The notes under the pieces: model-generated
Told to the model about the DNA's origin: nothing
The model's input: the letters and a program-made list of their open reading frames with translations, nothing else
Databases searched by the model: none
Position numbers and translations under genes: made by a program
Assembly: GCA_016711435.1 (NCBI GenBank)
Contig: JADJSY010000062.1
Location: forward strand, 1 to 16,415
Direction: 5' to 3'
DNA length: 16,415 bases
DNA from: Lewinellaceae bacterium
GTDB lineage: Bacteria > Bacteroidota > Bacteroidia > Chitinophagales > Saprospiraceae
Part shown: positions 15,136 to 16,415 of the stretch, piece by piece
How positions within the stretch are numbered: position 1 is the first letter of the stretch
Layout of the letters: the number at the start of each line of letters is the position of its first letter

Positions 15136-15179
15136 CCCCAACAAAAAGAGTCATCGCAAGATGACTCTTTTTGTTGGGG
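15136..15179. terminator. Perfect bidirectional terminator hairpin
   Basis: Arms 15136-15155 and 15160-15179 are perfect inverse complements over 20 bp with a GCAA loop. A-run and T-run segments (15143-15147 and 15168-15172) lie inside the stem, so each strand carries a U-run in the 3' arm. It lies between the ends of two convergent genes and can serve both. It probably marks the true 3' boundary of each transcript. Confidence 0.85.
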
Positions 15180-15199
15180 CGTTTCCGGAAAATTGATCT

Positions 15200-16309
15200 T
15201 TATTGCGTGCTCCATGCGGGTTCACCATCGTAACTGCTTTGGGTTGTAATACGGGTGAACTCATTGGCAGAGATGAGAGCTGTGAACAGATCCAGGTTTC
15301 CGTCCGCTTGAGCTTGAAAGACCAGCCGCATCCCTTCGGGTGACCAGACAGGGTCGCCGCGCGGGTCGATTCCCGGAGCGGACAATTGAAGGATGGAACC
15401 GTCATTAATGTTAAAGATGTTGATTCCATATCCGGCGCTTTGCTTTGCATTTGCCGCAAGGAAACTGCCATCCGGTGACCAGGCGGGTGTGCCGTAATCT
15501 GAAGGAGTGTTGGTGACACAGCGTTGGTTAAGTCCGTCACGCCCGATCAGACAAATGTTCGAGAGTTCACCGGAGAATGTCTGGAATGCGATCCTGCTTC
15601 CGTCTGGCGACCATGCTGGAGCAGAGTCAGGAGCCGAATTCGTCGTCAAAGTGGAAACGCTGCCATTCGGAGTCAAAAGAAAAATATCGGAGTTCCCAAA
15701 GCGGTTGCTTCTGAAAGCAATCTCATCTGAAACGGGTGACCAGACGGGATCATTATCACCTGCCGGGTCGTTGGTGAGACGGGTGGGGTTGGAACCATCT
15801 GCGTTCACCATATAGATCTCAAAATTGCCATCCCGAAATGATACGAAAGCGAGTCTGGTTCCATCAGGTGACCAGGTTGGAACCGCGTCCTTTTCAGGGG
15901 CATCGGTGATGCGGGTGACGTTGAGAGTGGCGATCTCAAGAATGTAAATATCCGCATTGCCGTTGGTGTTGGATGTGAATGCCACACGGGTTCCATCTGG
16001 TGAAATGCTTAAGTCTTCGGCTGCAAATTCGGTCAGTCGGGTTTGCTCGGAGCCGTCAGGGGTGGAGATAAATAAACCATCGCCGCCGTCTCTGTCAGAA
16101 ACGAAGATGATATGGCCGGTGGATTCTGGAATGGTGGGGGTAGGTGGTTCGGGAGAAATTTCTGGCTGTGCGATGGGAATGTTTGTTGCGGTTGGCTGTC
16201 CCGCAACGCCAACTAGGTTATTGCCCCCCGGAGTGCTGCATGCACTGAGAGCTAAAGTGACAAGCCCGAGGGCAATAATTACAATTGTTTTGTTTACCTG
16301 GATTTTCAT
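15200..16309 (-). CDS. PD40/TolB-like seven-repeat propeller lipoprotein
   Basis: A 369-residue lipoprotein. The signal peptide ends in LSAC (Cys24), followed by a Pro-rich spacer to about residue 64. Residues 65-369 contain seven PD40-type repeats (for example IIFVSDRDGGDGLF, VAFTSNTNGNADIYI, LAFVSFRDGNFEIYM), most followed by a P.WSPDGT-type strand, consistent with a seven-bladed beta-propeller. Blades of this type resemble the C-terminal domain of TolB, but a Tol system is neither expected nor seen here. The frame is open to 16345. The ATG at 16309 is preferred because it has AAGGAA just upstream and begins directly at the basic signal-peptide start. It is homologous in layout to residues 1044-1363 of the giant lipoprotein. 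The role is probably binding or scaffolding at the cell surface; ligand unknown. Confidence 0.88.
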   Translation of the reverse strand: MKIQVNKTIVIIALGLVTLALSACSTPGGNNLVGVAGQPTATNIPIAQPEISPEPPTPTIPESTGHIIFVSDRDGGDGLFISTPDGSEQTRLTEFAAEDLSISPDGTRVAFTSNTNGNADIYILEIATLNVTRITDAPEKDAVPTWSPDGTRLAFVSFRDGNFEIYMVNADGSNPTRLTNDPAGDNDPVWSPVSDEIAFRSNRFGNSDIFLLTPNGSVSTLTTNSAPDSAPAWSPDGSRIAFQTFSGELSNICLIGRDGLNQRCVTNTPSDYGTPAWSPDGSFLAANAKQSAGYGINIFNINDGSILQLSAPGIDPRGDPVWSPEGMRLVFQAQADGNLDLFTALISANEFTRITTQSSYDGEPAWSTQ

Positions 16310-16415
16310 AGTTTCCTTGTTTATAACCGATTTTAATAATTTCAAAACAACGGGACGGTTATTTGTTTTCCCAATACCCTAGTAGTAAATATACGCCTAA
16401 AGGTGTTACTTTTGG
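16310..16415 (-). promoter_or_regulatory. Upstream region of the propeller lipoprotein gene
   Basis: AT-rich leader with SD-like AAGGAA at 16318-16313. A TTATAA/TATAAA block lies just before it, and TTGTTT lies about 19 bases further upstream on the minus strand; the spacing is too long for a confident promoter. No other gene is visible before the window edge. Confidence 0.3.

Noticed and set aside
15200..16309. TolB of a Tol-Pal system
   Set aside because: The protein is a lipoprotein with only the propeller; the TolB N-terminal domain and tolA/Q/R/pal neighbours are missing.

Overview
The window looks like chromosomal DNA from a Chloroflexota bacterium, most likely class Anaerolineae. This is inferred from three things. 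Several lipoproteins carry long Thr/Pro linkers of the TPTKTPT kind. PD40/TolB-like propeller lipoproteins are abundant. A PAS protein has the N-terminal layout common in that group. There are no rRNA, tRNA, CRISPR, phage or insertion-sequence signatures.

Layout, left to right. Positions 1-451 hold the 5' part of a PAS-domain signalling gene (minus), running off the left edge. Divergent from it is an intact histidine/aromatic amino-acid ammonia-lyase (582-2105, plus). An ~850-base stretch without a convincing gene follows (2143-2998). Next comes a minus-strand series, read right to left: an HDAC-like deacetylase (9701-8691), a secreted TAP-like alpha/beta-hydrolase lipoprotein (8616-6599), a membrane-anchored triple zinc-ribbon protein (6524-5467), an MFS transporter (5457-4246) and a PP4765-type flavoprotein (4246-2999). 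The last two overlap by one base (TAATG). The deacetylase appears to have its own, possibly leaderless, promoter.

The right half is an envelope-lipoprotein region. A 1363-residue minus-strand lipoprotein (13910-9819) combines Thr/Pro linkers, eight Ig-like modules (six in an exact 92-residue tandem, each with a Cys pair) and a C-terminal seven-repeat propeller. A divergent plus-strand gene (14328-15125) encodes only the N-terminal half of a peptide-type ABC solute-binding lipoprotein. It ends ten bases before a perfect 20-bp terminator hairpin. Convergent to it is a smaller seven-repeat propeller lipoprotein (16309-15200), similar to the C-terminus of the giant one.

The main curation points are broken genes. 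The zinc-ribbon gene has one apparent frameshift (near 6119). The hydrolase has two (near 8520 and 8416-8426), so its signal peptide, N-terminal segment and catalytic domain lie in three frames. The solute-binding protein is truncated. The frameshifts may be sequence errors or real decay; that cannot be decided here. I found no clearly novel multi-gene system. The most unusual objects are the giant modular lipoprotein and the truncated solute-binding gene beside it.
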